Assembly: GCA_003248805.1 (NCBI GenBank) | Contig: QFQY01000011.1 | Span: 74,849 to 138,848 of the forward strand | DNA length: 64,000 nucleotides | DNA from: Chelatococcus sp. | Lineage (GTDB): Bacteria; Pseudomonadota; Alphaproteobacteria; Rhizobiales; Beijerinckiaceae | Direction of reading: 5' to 3' | Part shown: one piece after another, positions 53,688-62,515 of the stretch | Layout: the number at the start of each line of letters is the position of its first letter | How positions within the stretch are numbered: position 1 is the stretch's first letter | The notes under the pieces: generated by a model | What the model was told of the DNA's origin: nothing | Seen by the model: only the letters and a program-made list of their open reading frames with translations | Database searches by the model: none | Made by a program: the position numbers and the translations under genes

Positions 53688-54467
53688 TCAGGAGGCGGCA
53701 GGGGTGGAGGTTTTCGCCAGCGGATCGAGGCCGAGGCTGGCGAGTTCGGCCCGGCCGAGCGCGAGCAGCCTGTCGCTCTCGGTCTCGACCGTGTCCTGGA
53801 GCAGCGCCTGGAACTCCTGCTTGGGCAGGCCCGGTGCGATCGGCGGCAGGATCGAGACCCGGACGGTGCCGGGGCGGCGCAGGAATTTGCGGCGCGGCCA
53901 GTAGAGGCCGGAATTGAGCGCGAGCGGCACGCAGGGCACGCCGAGCTCGCCATAGAGATGCGCGACGCCGAACTTGTAGGCCGGCGGAGCGCCAGGGGCA
54001 CGCCGCGTGCCCTCCGGAAAGATCAGGAGCTGGCGCCCGTTCTGGCCGAGCTCGACCCGGGCGCGGCGCAGCACATGGGAGAGCGCCCGTGCCTTCGCCT
54101 TGCGGTCGACCGGGATCATCCGCAGCTTCATCAGGCACCAGCCGAAGAACGGAATCCAGGTCAGCTCCTGCTTCAGGATGAAGACGGGATTGCGGAAGAC
54201 CGTGACCAGCATGAAGGTTTCCCAGAACGACTGGTGCTTGGCCGCGACGATGATGCCGCCCGGGGGAATGTTCTCTATGCCGGTGACCTCGTAGCGCGTG
54301 CCCGCCACGACGCGCTGCAGCCACAGCGCGGTGTGCGCCCAGCCGATCGCGACGGCCAGCAGCACGCGCCGCGGCAGCAGCAATGCGGGCAGCGCCGCGA
54401 AAAGCAGCCAGCAGGCGAGGTTGAGATAGAACAGCGTGTTGAAGAGCAGCGAGCGCAGGATCAGCAT
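53688..54467 (-). CDS. plsC: 1-acyl-sn-glycerol-3-phosphate acyltransferase
   Basis: Membrane-bound acyltransferase of 259 residues making phosphatidic acid. An N-terminal membrane segment is followed by the catalytic box as KHQSFWET, the form seen in alphaproteobacteria instead of HxxxxD. FPEGTRRAPG is the second box and VPLALNSGLYW the fourth. ATG at 54467 is preferred over a TTG nine bases upstream. Same strand as ydcF. Confidence 0.92.
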   Translation of the reverse strand: MLILRSLLFNTLFYLNLACWLLFAALPALLLPRRVLLAVAIGWAHTALWLQRVVAGTRYEVTGIENIPPGGIIVAAKHQSFWETFMLVTVFRNPVFILKQELTWIPFFGWCLMKLRMIPVDRKAKARALSHVLRRARVELGQNGRQLLIFPEGTRRAPGAPPAYKFGVAHLYGELGVPCVPLALNSGLYWPRRKFLRRPGTVRVSILPPIAPGLPKQEFQALLQDTVETESDRLLALGRAELASLGLDPLAKTSTPAAS

Positions 54468-54510
54468 GGCGCGCAAAGAGCCCGGCGCGCGTCCCGCGTC
54501 AAGCGAGGGT

Positions 54511-55305
54511 TCAGCCTTCGCGGCGGACGTCGTGCAGGCGCGTGCGCTTCTCGTTTTCGGGTCCGAGCGCGTCGGCCGGCTTCGGCGAGACCGGCTTGCG
54601 CCCGCCGATGATGACCGACAGCCGCGAGGTCTCCGGATCGGCCTCGACGAGGCGGCGCAGGCGCGCGGCCAGGTATTTGACGTATTCCGGCGCGAGCACC
54701 TTCACCGTCGACCAGCGGCTCCACCAGCCTGCGGTGTCGATCTGGTCGGTGACCACCGGATGCGCCACGAAGCGCACTTCGGGCATCGCATGGGCGAATT
54801 CCGACAGGGTGCGCGGCATATGGTAGTTGGAGGTCACCACGAGCAGCGAGCGGAAGCGGTGCCGGCGGACCCAGCGCCGGGTCTCGATGGCGTTGCCGAT
54901 GGTGTTGCGGGCGCGGTAGTCGAGATCGACGCAGCAGGCCAGAAGATCGCGCGAGGCCGGGTTCATCTTCACCAGCTCCTCGCGGCTGGTCTTCTCGTTG
55001 ACGCCGCTGATGAGAAGGCGGGCCCCTCTTTCGGCCCCGAGCAGGCCGATGGCGTCGCCGATGCGCTGCGAGCCGCCGGTGACGACCACGATCGCGTCGG
55101 TCCGCGGCACGGCGGTGGGCTCGCGCGCCTCGATCGCCGAGGCGAAGCGGATGTAGCCGATGGTCAGGAGCACCGCTCCGATGCAGGCGAGCGCGAGGGC
55201 GACGAGCATGCAGCCGCGAACCCAGGCGGAGCGGGCGCGCCGCGGGCTCATCGTGCGAGCAGGCTCCATGGCCAGGAGCTCGTTCCTGGTTCCGCTCATC
55301 GACAT
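54511..55305 (-). CDS. YdcF family (DUF218) membrane protein
   Basis: About 264 residues. One N-terminal membrane helix (GCMLVALALACIGAVLLTIGYI) is followed by a DUF218 domain with the conserved TDAIVVVTGGSQRIGDAI, LLISGVN and TSNYHMPRTLSEF segments. Such domains occur in SanA/ElyC-type envelope proteins linked to wall precursor metabolism. Several in-frame ATGs exist (55305, 55299, 55269, 55251) and none has a strong ribosome site, so the start is uncertain. Typically follows ftsX in Rhizobiales, as here. Confidence 0.85.
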   Translation of the reverse strand: MSMSGTRNELLAMEPARTMSPRRARSAWVRGCMLVALALACIGAVLLTIGYIRFASAIEAREPTAVPRTDAIVVVTGGSQRIGDAIGLLGAERGARLLISGVNEKTSREELVKMNPASRDLLACCVDLDYRARNTIGNAIETRRWVRRHRFRSLLVVTSNYHMPRTLSEFAHAMPEVRFVAHPVVTDQIDTAGWWSRWSTVKVLAPEYVKYLAARLRRLVEADPETSRLSVIIGGRKPVSPKPADALGPENEKRTRLHDVRREG

Positions 55306-55414
55306 GACAGCCAGAGAATAGCGCCGCAATCGGGCGTAACGGCGGCAGGCCGGGTGCGCGCCGAGACGTGGCCGCACGGCAGGGGGCGAAGGGCGCGGTG
55401 CGCGCGTGGCCCGG

Positions 55415-56377
55415 TCATGCCAGCGTCCGCAGATAGCGCCTCACGGTGAAGCGGGAGACGAGGCCTGCGATCGCCGCCACCACGATGGCGACGAGGATGA
55501 CGGCGGCGTAGCCGGCCCAGCCGATCTCGAAGGCGCCGAACAGGGCCTGGAGCTGCTCGCCCTCGGGCGCGGCGCTCCAGCGCGACGTGATCCAGCCGAG
55601 CAGGGCGAGGACGAGAATCGCCGCCAGCCCGCCCGTCGCTCCGCCGCGCAGGCCGAGCCTGACGAAGCGGCTCTGGAATTCGCGGGCGATGAAGCCGTCG
55701 TCGGCGCCGACGAGATGCAGCACCTCGACGCTGTCGCGGCTGCCGGCCATGGCGCCGCGCGTCGCGAAGGCGACGGCGAGCGCGGCGGCCGTCAACACCA
55801 GCAGTACCACGGCGAGGCCGGAGAGGATGATGGTGCGCGCCATGGTCGAGAGCCGGCGCACCCAAAGGCGATGATCGTCCAGGATCGCGCCCGGCACGTC
55901 GCGCCTGAGGGTCTCGCCGAGGGCGGTGAGATCGACACTCTCATGGCCCGAGAGGCGCAGGATGATCAGGCGCGGAACCGGCAGCTCGACGAGGTCGAGC
56001 CCGGTGCCGAGCCAGGGCTCGAGCAGCTTGTCGGATTCCGCCTTGGGAACCGGGCGAACCGATTCGATCCCGGCCGTGGCGCTCGCCAGCCCGACCGCCT
56101 TCGCGATGTCGGCCTCGATGTCGCGCCGGGAATCCGGCCGGATCTGGATGGTCATCTCGTTGGCGACGGCCCCGCGCCATTGCTCGGAGGCGCGTGCGGC
56201 CATGACCGCCGCGCCGGCGCTGATGGCGGCGAGGAAGGTCAGGATCGTGATCACGGCCACCAGCGCGCGCGCCGCGACCGAGTCGACCGGCACGAGCGGC
56301 TGGTCCCGGCGGAGGTTCACCGGAAGCTCCCTGGCCTGCCGGTGGCCCGGCTCGGTGTCCCGCTCAGTCGTCGACAT
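55415..56377 (-). CDS. ftsX: Cell-division ABC transporter permease FtsX
   Basis: A 320-residue integral membrane partner of FtsE that signals to periplasmic wall hydrolases at the division septum. After a basic cytoplasmic N-terminus there is one helix (ALVAVITILTFLAAISAGAAVMA). A periplasmic loop of about 120 residues and three more helices follow, the normal FtsX layout. It overlaps ftsE by 14 bases with start 56377; an ATG 12 bases upstream would lengthen the overlap. Confidence 0.93.
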   Translation of the reverse strand: MSTTERDTEPGHRQARELPVNLRRDQPLVPVDSVAARALVAVITILTFLAAISAGAAVMAARASEQWRGAVANEMTIQIRPDSRRDIEADIAKAVGLASATAGIESVRPVPKAESDKLLEPWLGTGLDLVELPVPRLIILRLSGHESVDLTALGETLRRDVPGAILDDHRLWVRRLSTMARTIILSGLAVVLLVLTAAALAVAFATRGAMAGSRDSVEVLHLVGADDGFIAREFQSRFVRLGLRGGATGGLAAILVLALLGWITSRWSAAPEGEQLQALFGAFEIGWAGYAAVILVAIVVAAIAGLVSRFTVRRYLRTLA

Positions 56378-57023
56378 GGAGATGACCATCGGCGAGGACG
56401 AGGCGGGGCGCGTCGTAGATCTCCATGAGGTTGATGTCGTGGGTGGCGATCAGCACCGCCGTGCCCAGCGACTGCAGCTCCATGAACAGGCGCAGCAGCC
56501 GGCGCCCGAGCGCGGGGTCGACATTGCCGGTCGGCTCGTCGGCGAGCAGGAGCTCGGGACGGCAGATCACCGCGCGCGCGATCGCGGCCCGCTGCTTCTC
56601 GCCGCCCGAGAGCACCGCCGGGACGGCGTGCATGCGCTCGCCGAGGCCGACCCAGCGCAGCAGTTCGATGACCTCGGCGCGATAGCTCGCCTCCTCCTTG
56701 CCGAGCACGCGCAGAGGCAGGGAGACGTTCTCGTAGAGCGTGAGGTGATCGAGCAGGCGGAAATCCTGGAAGACGACGCCCATGCGACGGCGGAAGGAGG
56801 TCAGCGTCGCCGCATCGAGCCGCGAGACGTCCTGGCCGAACAGGTTTACGAGCCCGCGCGTCGGCTTCAGCGCCATCAGGACGAGGCGGATCAGCGTCGT
56901 CTTGCCCGCGCCCGATGGGCCGGTGAGATACTGGAACGAGCGCGGAGCGATGCTGAAGTTGATGTCCCTCAGCACCTCTGGGCCCATGCCGTATCGCAGG
57001 CCGACATTCTCGAACCGAACCAA
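56364..57023 (-). CDS. ftsE: Cell-division ATP-binding protein FtsE
   Basis: A 219-residue ABC ATPase driving FtsX. Walker A GPSGAGKTT, signature LSGGEKQRAAIARA, Walker B LLLADEPTGNVDP, H-loop THD. Full family length. First gene of the ftsE-ftsX-ydcF-plsC cluster. Upstream lies a 250-base divergent region with an isolated TTAACCAT (57144-57151) that equals a CtrA half-site, too little to call. Confidence 0.96.
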   Translation of the reverse strand: MVRFENVGLRYGMGPEVLRDINFSIAPRSFQYLTGPSGAGKTTLIRLVLMALKPTRGLVNLFGQDVSRLDAATLTSFRRRMGVVFQDFRLLDHLTLYENVSLPLRVLGKEEASYRAEVIELLRWVGLGERMHAVPAVLSGGEKQRAAIARAVICRPELLLADEPTGNVDPALGRRLLRLFMELQSLGTAVLIATHDINLMEIYDAPRLVLADGHLHVDD

Positions 57024-57273
57024 GCGTTCGCCCTTCCTCGCCGTGCCGGCGAATCCCCGGCCGTGATCCTACACCGCATGTGCCGCTTTCCGGAACGCGA
57101 AGCCGGTCCGGTCGAGCTTGCAGCACAGGTTCTTCACGGGGCGTTAACCATGCCGGATGCTCATTGTGATCAGAATTCGCGCCGCGCGGGTGCGGGGCTT
57201 GAGCGCGGCTATCGCCCGCCGCAGCTTTGCCGGTGCCGCTGCATCCGCACGATACGGAGCCACCTGACCGCCC

Positions 57274-58077
57274 ATGCTGATCGTCTGTCCCTCCTGCGCC
57301 AGCCGTTATGAGCTCGACGTGGCCAAGCTGGGAGCGGAGGGCCGCAAGGTGCGCTGCCCGGCCTGCCAGACCTCCTGGCACGTCTCGCCGGACCAGGACT
57401 TTCCGGAGCCTCCCAGCGGCGAAGAGACGCAGGCGCTGCTGAACGCCGAACTGGAGCAGGCGGCTACGGTCGACGCCCAGGTGACGGCGGTCGCCGCCGA
57501 ACGGGAGGAGGAGGCGCGCGCCGAGCAGGAGACCGTCCTGCCGGAGCCCGCGAAGAGCCCCGGCGGGTTTCGTTCGCGCCTTCCCGGGCGGAAGGCCCGT
57601 GCGGCCGCGGCCGGAGGCCTGGCCTCGCGCGGGCTCGCCATTCCCGCGGCGGTCGCGGCCGCCTGCCTCGTGCTCGCCTCGGGCCTGCTGTGGAAAAGGG
57701 AACTCGCCGTCCGCGCCGCGCCGCAGCTCGCCATCGTCTATCAGGCCATCGGGTTGCCGGTGAATCTGAGGGGGCTGGCGCTCAGCTCCGTCGAGAGCAA
57801 CCTGATCGAGGAGACGCAGGGGCGTTTTCTGGTGGTCGAGGGCGACGTCACCAACATCGCCAGGGGGGCCAATGCGGTGCCGCTGATCGAGGTCGCGGTG
57901 AAGGACGCCCAGGGCCGCACGCTCTACACCTGGACGACCGAGCCGCCGCGGCAGAAGCTCGAGCCCGCGGAGCTGATCCGCTTCAGGGCGCGGCTCGCCT
58001 CCCCGCCGGAAGAGGGGCGCTCGGTGACGGTTCGCTTCGTCTCGCCTCAACAGGGCGGCGCGGCTAGTCTGAGTTGA
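57274..58077 (+). CDS. MJ0042-type zinc-ribbon membrane protein (DUF3426-like)
   Basis: A 267-residue protein. The N-terminal zinc ribbon has two CxxC pairs (CPSCASRY and CPACQTSW). A charged linker follows, with one membrane helix (about 122-147) and a C-terminal beta-rich domain (LSSVESNLIEETQGRFLVVEGDVTN) like DUF3426. The role of this family is unknown; the layout suggests a membrane sensor with a cytoplasmic zinc head. Divergent from ftsE and 146 bases ahead of hpt. Confidence 0.87.
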   Translation: MLIVCPSCASRYELDVAKLGAEGRKVRCPACQTSWHVSPDQDFPEPPSGEETQALLNAELEQAATVDAQVTAVAAEREEEARAEQETVLPEPAKSPGGFRSRLPGRKARAAAAGGLASRGLAIPAAVAAACLVLASGLLWKRELAVRAAPQLAIVYQAIGLPVNLRGLALSSVESNLIEETQGRFLVVEGDVTNIARGANAVPLIEVAVKDAQGRTLYTWTTEPPRQKLEPAELIRFRARLASPPEEGRSVTVRFVSPQQGGAASLS

Positions 58078-58223
58078 GCGGCGACCGCGCCTTCGCCCAC
58101 GCGCTGCATCAGTGCGTGGCCGTGCCGGATCGTATAGACGTGACCGCAGATACCAACGATGCCGCCGGCGACCGTCGAGTCTGACGCAGACCATCGCCGT
58201 CGTCGCAACCAGGAACGAGGACA

Positions 58224-58784
58224 ATGCCAGAGACACGGTCCATCAGGGTTCTTTTCGGCGAGAGCGAGATCGCGCGCCGCAATGAAGAGATGGCGCGTGC
58301 GATCGCCGCCGACTCGGGGCCGGACCTGCTCGTCGTCGCCGTGCTGAAGGGCAGCTTCATGTTCGTCGCCGATCTCATCCGCGCGATGCACCGTGTCGGA
58401 ATGGCGCCGCAGGTCGAGTTCGTGCACCTGTCGAGCTACCGGGCCGCGACGATCTCCTCGGGGCAGGTCGAGATCCTGCGCGACGTCCAGAGCGATGTGC
58501 GCGGCCGCGAGGTGCTGCTCGTCGACGACATCCTCGAATCGGGCCGGACGCTTGCCTTCGCCAAGGACCTGATCGCCGCTCGCGGCGCCGCCAAGGTGTC
58601 GAGCGCGGTGCTGCTGGAGAAGCCCGGCAAGCGGGCGGTCAACATCAAGGCCGAGTATGTCGGCTTCGAATGCCCGGATTATTTCGTCGTCGGCTACGGG
58701 ATGGACGTCGCCCATTCCTATCGCCAGCTCCCCTATGTCGGCGTGATCGAGACGACCGATCAGGCCGGCCTGCCTGGAATCTGA
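58224..58784 (+). CDS. hpt: Hypoxanthine phosphoribosyltransferase
   Basis: Purine salvage enzyme of 186 residues converting hypoxanthine or guanine plus PRPP to the nucleotide. The PRPP loop is VLLVDDILESGRT. The early VAVLKGSFMFVADL supplies the PPi loop, and YVGFECPDYFVVGYGMD the base-binding part. A response regulator gene follows after 12 bases, so the two are probably co-transcribed. Confidence 0.95.
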   Translation: MPETRSIRVLFGESEIARRNEEMARAIAADSGPDLLVVAVLKGSFMFVADLIRAMHRVGMAPQVEFVHLSSYRAATISSGQVEILRDVQSDVRGREVLLVDDILESGRTLAFAKDLIAARGAAKVSSAVLLEKPGKRAVNIKAEYVGFECPDYFVVGYGMDVAHSYRQLPYVGVIETTDQAGLPGI

Positions 58785-58796
58785 GAGCCTTTCCGC

Positions 58797-59171
58797 ATGT
58801 CGCGTATTCTGGTGGTCGATGACGAGGAGCCTCTGCGGACGCTGGTCGCGCGCGGGCTCGGCATGGACGGGCATAGCTGCCTGACCGCGGCCGATGGCGC
58901 CGAGGCGCTGGATATCCTGATCGCGGAGCAGGGGCGTTTCGACCTCCTGCTTACCGATATCCGCATGCCGCTCATGGACGGGATCGCGCTGGCGCTGGCC
59001 GCCAAGCGCGAGTTTCCGGATCTCACCATCATGCTGATGACCGGTTATGCCGAGCAGCGCGAGCGCGCCAAGAGCCTCGAGGCGATCGTCTCGGACGTGA
59101 TGACGAAGCCCTTCACCATCGCGGAGCTGCGGGCGAAGGTTCTGACGGTGATCGAGCACTCGATCGGGTAG
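58797..59171 (+). CDS. Single-domain response regulator, CpdR-like
   Basis: A 124-residue receiver domain without output domain. Acidic pocket DDE near residues 8-10, phosphoacceptor Asp in LLLTDIRMPLMDG, conserved Thr in MTGYAE and Lys in TKPF. Size and DI.MP.MDG context resemble CpdR, the adaptor that sends ClpXP substrates to degradation in alphaproteobacteria, but the middle differs, so the name is tentative. No kinase gene nearby. Encoded right behind hpt. Confidence 0.85.
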   Translation: MSRILVVDDEEPLRTLVARGLGMDGHSCLTAADGAEALDILIAEQGRFDLLLTDIRMPLMDGIALALAAKREFPDLTIMLMTGYAEQRERAKSLEAIVSDVMTKPFTIAELRAKVLTVIEHSIG

Positions 59172-59240
59172 GGCGTCGGGCCGAAAGCCGGGGGGGCGTT
59201 TTCGGATCGCTTCGATGCGAAAACGGCGATTTCGGCCGCG

Positions 59241-59750
59241 TCAGCGGTTCAGCCACCAGATCGAGAGATTGAGCAGCGTCGCGAAGCCGACCCAGGCGGC
59301 GTAGGGCCAGAGCAGCAGCGCGGCCAGCCTGTCGAGCGGTGCGAATGCCGCAATCGTCGCCAGGATCAGGAGCAGCAGCGGCAGGATGACGCAGAGCCCG
59401 GCCAACGGGCTGTTGAGCCCGAAGAAGGCGAAGGACCAGGCGAGATTCAGCAGCAGCTGCAGATGATAGAGCAGCAGCGCCCGGCGCCTGCCCGGGTGCC
59501 CGACCGGGGACCGGAAAATCCGCCCGACCGCGACCGCCATCAGCGCAAACAGCGTCGTCCAGACGGGCGCGAAGATCCAGTTCGGCGGGTTGAAGGACGG
59601 CTTGGCGATGCCCGCATACCAGCCCGGAATCTGCGGCACCGTCGCGGCGCTGCCCGCGAGTGAGACGGCGATGACGGGCAACGCCGCCATCACCACGACG
59701 GCCCAGAGCGGGGGCGGGGTCTTGGCGTCCATGGGGATCGAACTGCTCAT
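59241..59750 (-). CDS. tspO: TspO/MBR family tryptophan-rich sensory protein
   Basis: A 169-residue, five-helix membrane protein. Family marks are KPSFNPPNWIFAPVWT, NLAWSFAFFGLNSP and the last helix PYAAWVGFATLLNLSIWWLNR. Bacterial TspO binds porphyrins and regulates tetrapyrrole or stress responses. Start at 59750; an ATG 18 bases inside is possible. It converges on the response regulator gene and diverges from the PLP enzyme. Confidence 0.95.
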   Translation of the reverse strand: MSSSIPMDAKTPPPLWAVVVMAALPVIAVSLAGSAATVPQIPGWYAGIAKPSFNPPNWIFAPVWTTLFALMAVAVGRIFRSPVGHPGRRRALLLYHLQLLLNLAWSFAFFGLNSPLAGLCVILPLLLLILATIAAFAPLDRLAALLLWPYAAWVGFATLLNLSIWWLNR

Positions 59751-59867
59751 GTCCGGAACATGTGGCGCGGATGCGTGCGCGGCAAGGGCCGAGCCTTGCG
59801 CCGATGCCCTCGGTGCATGCAGATGGGCATTCGTCGATCACATGGAACCTTTTCGGATCTGGACCCC

Positions 59868-61022
59868 ATGACGCAGCGCAGCCTTCACCCCCGCTCTCTC
59901 GCCGCGCAGGCCATGGGCAAGATCGACCCGCTGACGCGGGCCATCGTTCCGCCGATCCATGTCTCGACGACCTATCTGCGCGACGAGGACAACGGCTACT
60001 CCTCCGGCTTCGTCTACGGGCGTCCCGACAACGAGACGACGCGCGAGGCTGAGGCCGTGCTCGCGATGCTGGAGGAGGCGAAGGCGGGGGCGCTGCTCTT
60101 CGGCTCCGGCATGGCGGCGGCCACCGCCGTGTTCCAGGCGCTGTCGCCGGGCGACCATGTCGTCGCGTCAAAGGTGATGTACTGGGCGCTGCGCGGCTGG
60201 CTGCTGACCGAGGCGACGCGCTGGGGGCTGGAGATCGACTTCGCGGAGACCGACGATCTGGCCGCGCTCCAGGCCGCGCTCCGGCCCGGCAAGACGAAGC
60301 TCGTCTGGGCCGAGACGCCGTCGAATCCGCTCTGGACCATCACGGATATCGCGGCGGCGGCCGAGATCGCGCACAAGGCCGGCGCGAAGCTCGCCGTCGA
60401 CTCGACCTGCGCCTCGCCGGTGCATACCCGGCCGTTGACGCTCGGCGCCGACATCGTGATGCATGCCGCGACGAAGGTTCTGAACGGCCATTCCGACGTG
60501 GTCGCCGGGGCGCTCTGCGCGCGGGAGGACGATGCGTTCTGGAACCGGGTGAAGACCGTCCGCAAGGGACAGGGCGGCATTCTCGGCCCCTTCGAATCCT
60601 ATCTGCTGATGCGCGGCATGCGGACGCTCCATCTGCGGCAGGAACGGCAATCGGCCTCGGCGATGACGCTGGCGCAGCGCCTCGCGGCCCATCCGCTGGT
60701 CGCCCGCGTGCTCTATCCTGGGCTGCCGCAGCATCCCGGCCACGATATCGCCGCGCGCCAGATGGAGGGCGGTTTCGGCTACATGCTCTCGATCCAGGTC
60801 GTCGGCGGGGAGAAGGCCGCGATCGGGACGGCGGCCCATGTCGGCCTCTACAAGCGCGCGACCTCGCTCGGCGGCGTCGAGAGCCTGATCGAGCATCGCG
60901 GCTCGATCGAGGGGGCGGGCTCGCCCTGCCCGATGGACCTGCTCAGGCTCTCGACCGGCATCGAGGATGTCGAGGACCTCTATGCCGATCTCGACCAGGC
61001 GCTGAAGGCCGGGCACGGCTGA
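59868..61022 (+). CDS. PLP-dependent Cys/Met-metabolism enzyme (cystathionine gamma-synthase-like)
   Basis: A 384-residue fold-type I enzyme of the trans-sulfuration family. PLP-binding segments are FGSGMAAATAVFQ, AETPSNPLW and VDSTC, and the Schiff-base lysine lies in MHAATKVLNGHSDVVAG. The C-terminal SLGGVESLIEHR is typical. It could be cystathionine gamma-synthase, cystathionine beta-lyase or methionine gamma-lyase; sequence alone does not separate these. Start ATG at 59868 follows from the conserved HPRSLAAQ start region. Single gene followed by a family A repeat. Confidence 0.88.
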   Translation: MTQRSLHPRSLAAQAMGKIDPLTRAIVPPIHVSTTYLRDEDNGYSSGFVYGRPDNETTREAEAVLAMLEEAKAGALLFGSGMAAATAVFQALSPGDHVVASKVMYWALRGWLLTEATRWGLEIDFAETDDLAALQAALRPGKTKLVWAETPSNPLWTITDIAAAAEIAHKAGAKLAVDSTCASPVHTRPLTLGADIVMHAATKVLNGHSDVVAGALCAREDDAFWNRVKTVRKGQGGILGPFESYLLMRGMRTLHLRQERQSASAMTLAQRLAAHPLVARVLYPGLPQHPGHDIAARQMEGGFGYMLSIQVVGGEKAAIGTAAHVGLYKRATSLGGVESLIEHRGSIEGAGSPCPMDLLRLSTGIEDVEDLYADLDQALKAGHG

Positions 61023-61034
61023 GGCGCTTCTCCG

Positions 61035-61131
61035 CGTCATGGCCGGGCTTGACCCGGCCATCTCCAACCAGCGGCGACACGGAACCGCGACATCTGGTCA
61101 TGAGATTCTCGGGACAAGCCCGAGAATGACG
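61035..61131. repeat. Interspersed repeat, family A, copy 3
   Basis: Starts CGTCATGGCCGGGCTTGACC and ends GACAAGCCCGAGAATGACG; end hairpins are GGCCGGG/CCCGGCC and TTCTCGGG/CCCGAGAA. It fills the gap between the convergent PLP-enzyme and GH19 genes and touches the GH19 stop region (gene ends at 61133). Confidence 0.85.
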
Positions 61132-61132
61132 C

Positions 61133-61729
61133 TCAGATCCAGATCGTCTTCGCCAGCGCGAGCAGGCGCGTGCGCTCGGCCAGCCCGTTGCGACCGCCAT
61201 TGACGAGCCTGGTGACGCGCGCGACGTCGTCGGCGTCGGCGGCCTCGTCGATGCGGCGGTCGCGCCAATAGGCGAGGGCGATGGCGAGCGAGGTTTCGGG
61301 CTCCATCGCCCGTTCGGGTTCGGCCTCGATATCGACGCCGATCAGCGCGCCGTAGCGCCGATAATTCGCCCGGCCGGTGAGCTGGAAGATGCCGCGGCCG
61401 TGATAGCGCGCGCCATCGCCGGGGTTGACGTTGCCGAGATCGCGCCGCCCCTCGTAGCGGGCGAAATAGGCGGCGCCGCCATATTCCTGCAGCGTGCGGA
61501 AGCCGTCGGTCTCATGGGCCGCCTGCGCCAGGAAATGGCAAAGGCGCAGCCTCGTGGCGAGGCCCTGGGCCGCCGCGAGCCGGTCGAAGTTCAGCGCGAT
61601 GCCGGCGACGATGGCCGGCTTGCCGGCCGGCGCGAGGCGGCGCAGCCACGCTTCGGTCACCGCGTAGGCAGGCAGGGCGGGCGGCGGCGCCGTCTGCCCC
61701 TGTGCCGAAAGCCACCCCCTCAACGACAT
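61133..61729 (-). CDS. Glycoside hydrolase family 19 lysozyme/chitinase-like protein
   Basis: A 198-residue GH19-type enzyme that would cut chitin or peptidoglycan. The catalytic region has HFLAQAAHETDGF (catalytic Glu) and GDGARYHGRGIFQLTGRANYRRYG, as in phage endolysins and bacterial chitinase-like lysozymes. No signal peptide, so it would need a holin or lysis for release, as phage endolysins do. No phage genes lie nearby. ATG at 61729 is chosen because GAGGAGG is just upstream. Confidence 0.87.
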   Translation of the reverse strand: MSLRGWLSAQGQTAPPPALPAYAVTEAWLRRLAPAGKPAIVAGIALNFDRLAAAQGLATRLRLCHFLAQAAHETDGFRTLQEYGGAAYFARYEGRRDLGNVNPGDGARYHGRGIFQLTGRANYRRYGALIGVDIEAEPERAMEPETSLAIALAYWRDRRIDEAADADDVARVTRLVNGGRNGLAERTRLLALAKTIWI

Positions 61730-61825
61730 GTCCGCCTCCTCGGATGAGAAAGCGGACATCATCGGCGGCTGTGGAGCACCGGGGACGAGCGCGCGGCTTA
61801 TCCCCGGAGAGCGGTGCCCGGTCGC

Positions 61826-62515
61826 TCAGAAGCGGTAGGTGATACCGGTCGCGATCAGCCAGGGGTCGATCTTGACCTTGCCGGAGACGAGGCCGTTGTT
61901 CACCTTCACCTTGGGCTCGAGGAAGATCTTCTTGACGTCGACGTTGATGCCCCAGTGGGAGTCGATCATGTAGTCGAAGCCGGCCTGCAGGGCGAGGCCG
62001 AAGCTGTCCTTCAGGTCGAAGGAGGTGAAGCCGCCCTTGGCCTTCTCGTCGAAGAAGACCGTGTAGTTCACGCCGGCGCCGACATAAGGCTTGAACGCGC
62101 CGAAATCGGTGAAGTGATACTGCAGGGTCAGGGTCGGCGGCAGCAGCCAGGCGGAGCCGATGCGCGCCCCGGCGAGCACGCCGGCGCCCTTCACGTTGTG
62201 GGGCGTCACGCCGAGGATGAGTTCGGCGGCGATGTTCTTGGTGAAGAAGTAGGTGATGTCGAGTTCGGGAACGACCGAGTTCGAGATGTTCACGTCGGCG
62301 CCGGGGACGCGGACGCCGCCGACATCGAGCTTGGCGCTTTCCTGGGGCAGCACGAACAAGGCGCGGCCACGGATCATCCACGGGCTCCACTGCGCCAGGA
62401 CCGGCACGGCGGGCTGCAGCTTGGAGGAGGGGAGGTCGGCGGCATGGGCGGCGCAGAGCGCGCTCGAGCCCAGCAGCAGGGCCGAGAGGCCCGCGCGGAT
62501 GATGTTGGACGTCAT
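61826..62515 (-). CDS. ompW: OmpW family outer membrane protein
   Basis: A 229-residue eight-stranded outer-membrane barrel. A signal peptide (IIRAGLSALLLGSSALCAAHA) is followed by alternating strands, with the OmpW family's YHF..FKPYVGAGVNYT segment and the terminal aromatic residue YRF needed for barrel assembly. OmpW transports small hydrophobic molecules and responds to oxygen and stress in other bacteria. An FNR/FixK-type palindrome lies 81 bases upstream of the start. Confidence 0.93.
   Translation of the reverse strand: MTSNIIRAGLSALLLGSSALCAAHAADLPSSKLQPAVPVLAQWSPWMIRGRALFVLPQESAKLDVGGVRVPGADVNISNSVVPELDITYFFTKNIAAELILGVTPHNVKGAGVLAGARIGSAWLLPPTLTLQYHFTDFGAFKPYVGAGVNYTVFFDEKAKGGFTSFDLKDSFGLALQAGFDYMIDSHWGINVDVKKIFLEPKVKVNNGLVSGKVKIDPWLIATGITYRF

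Noticed and set aside
57144..57151. CtrA half-site TTAACCAT between ftsE and the zinc-ribbon gene
   Set aside because: One eight-base match without the second TTAA half is too common to call.
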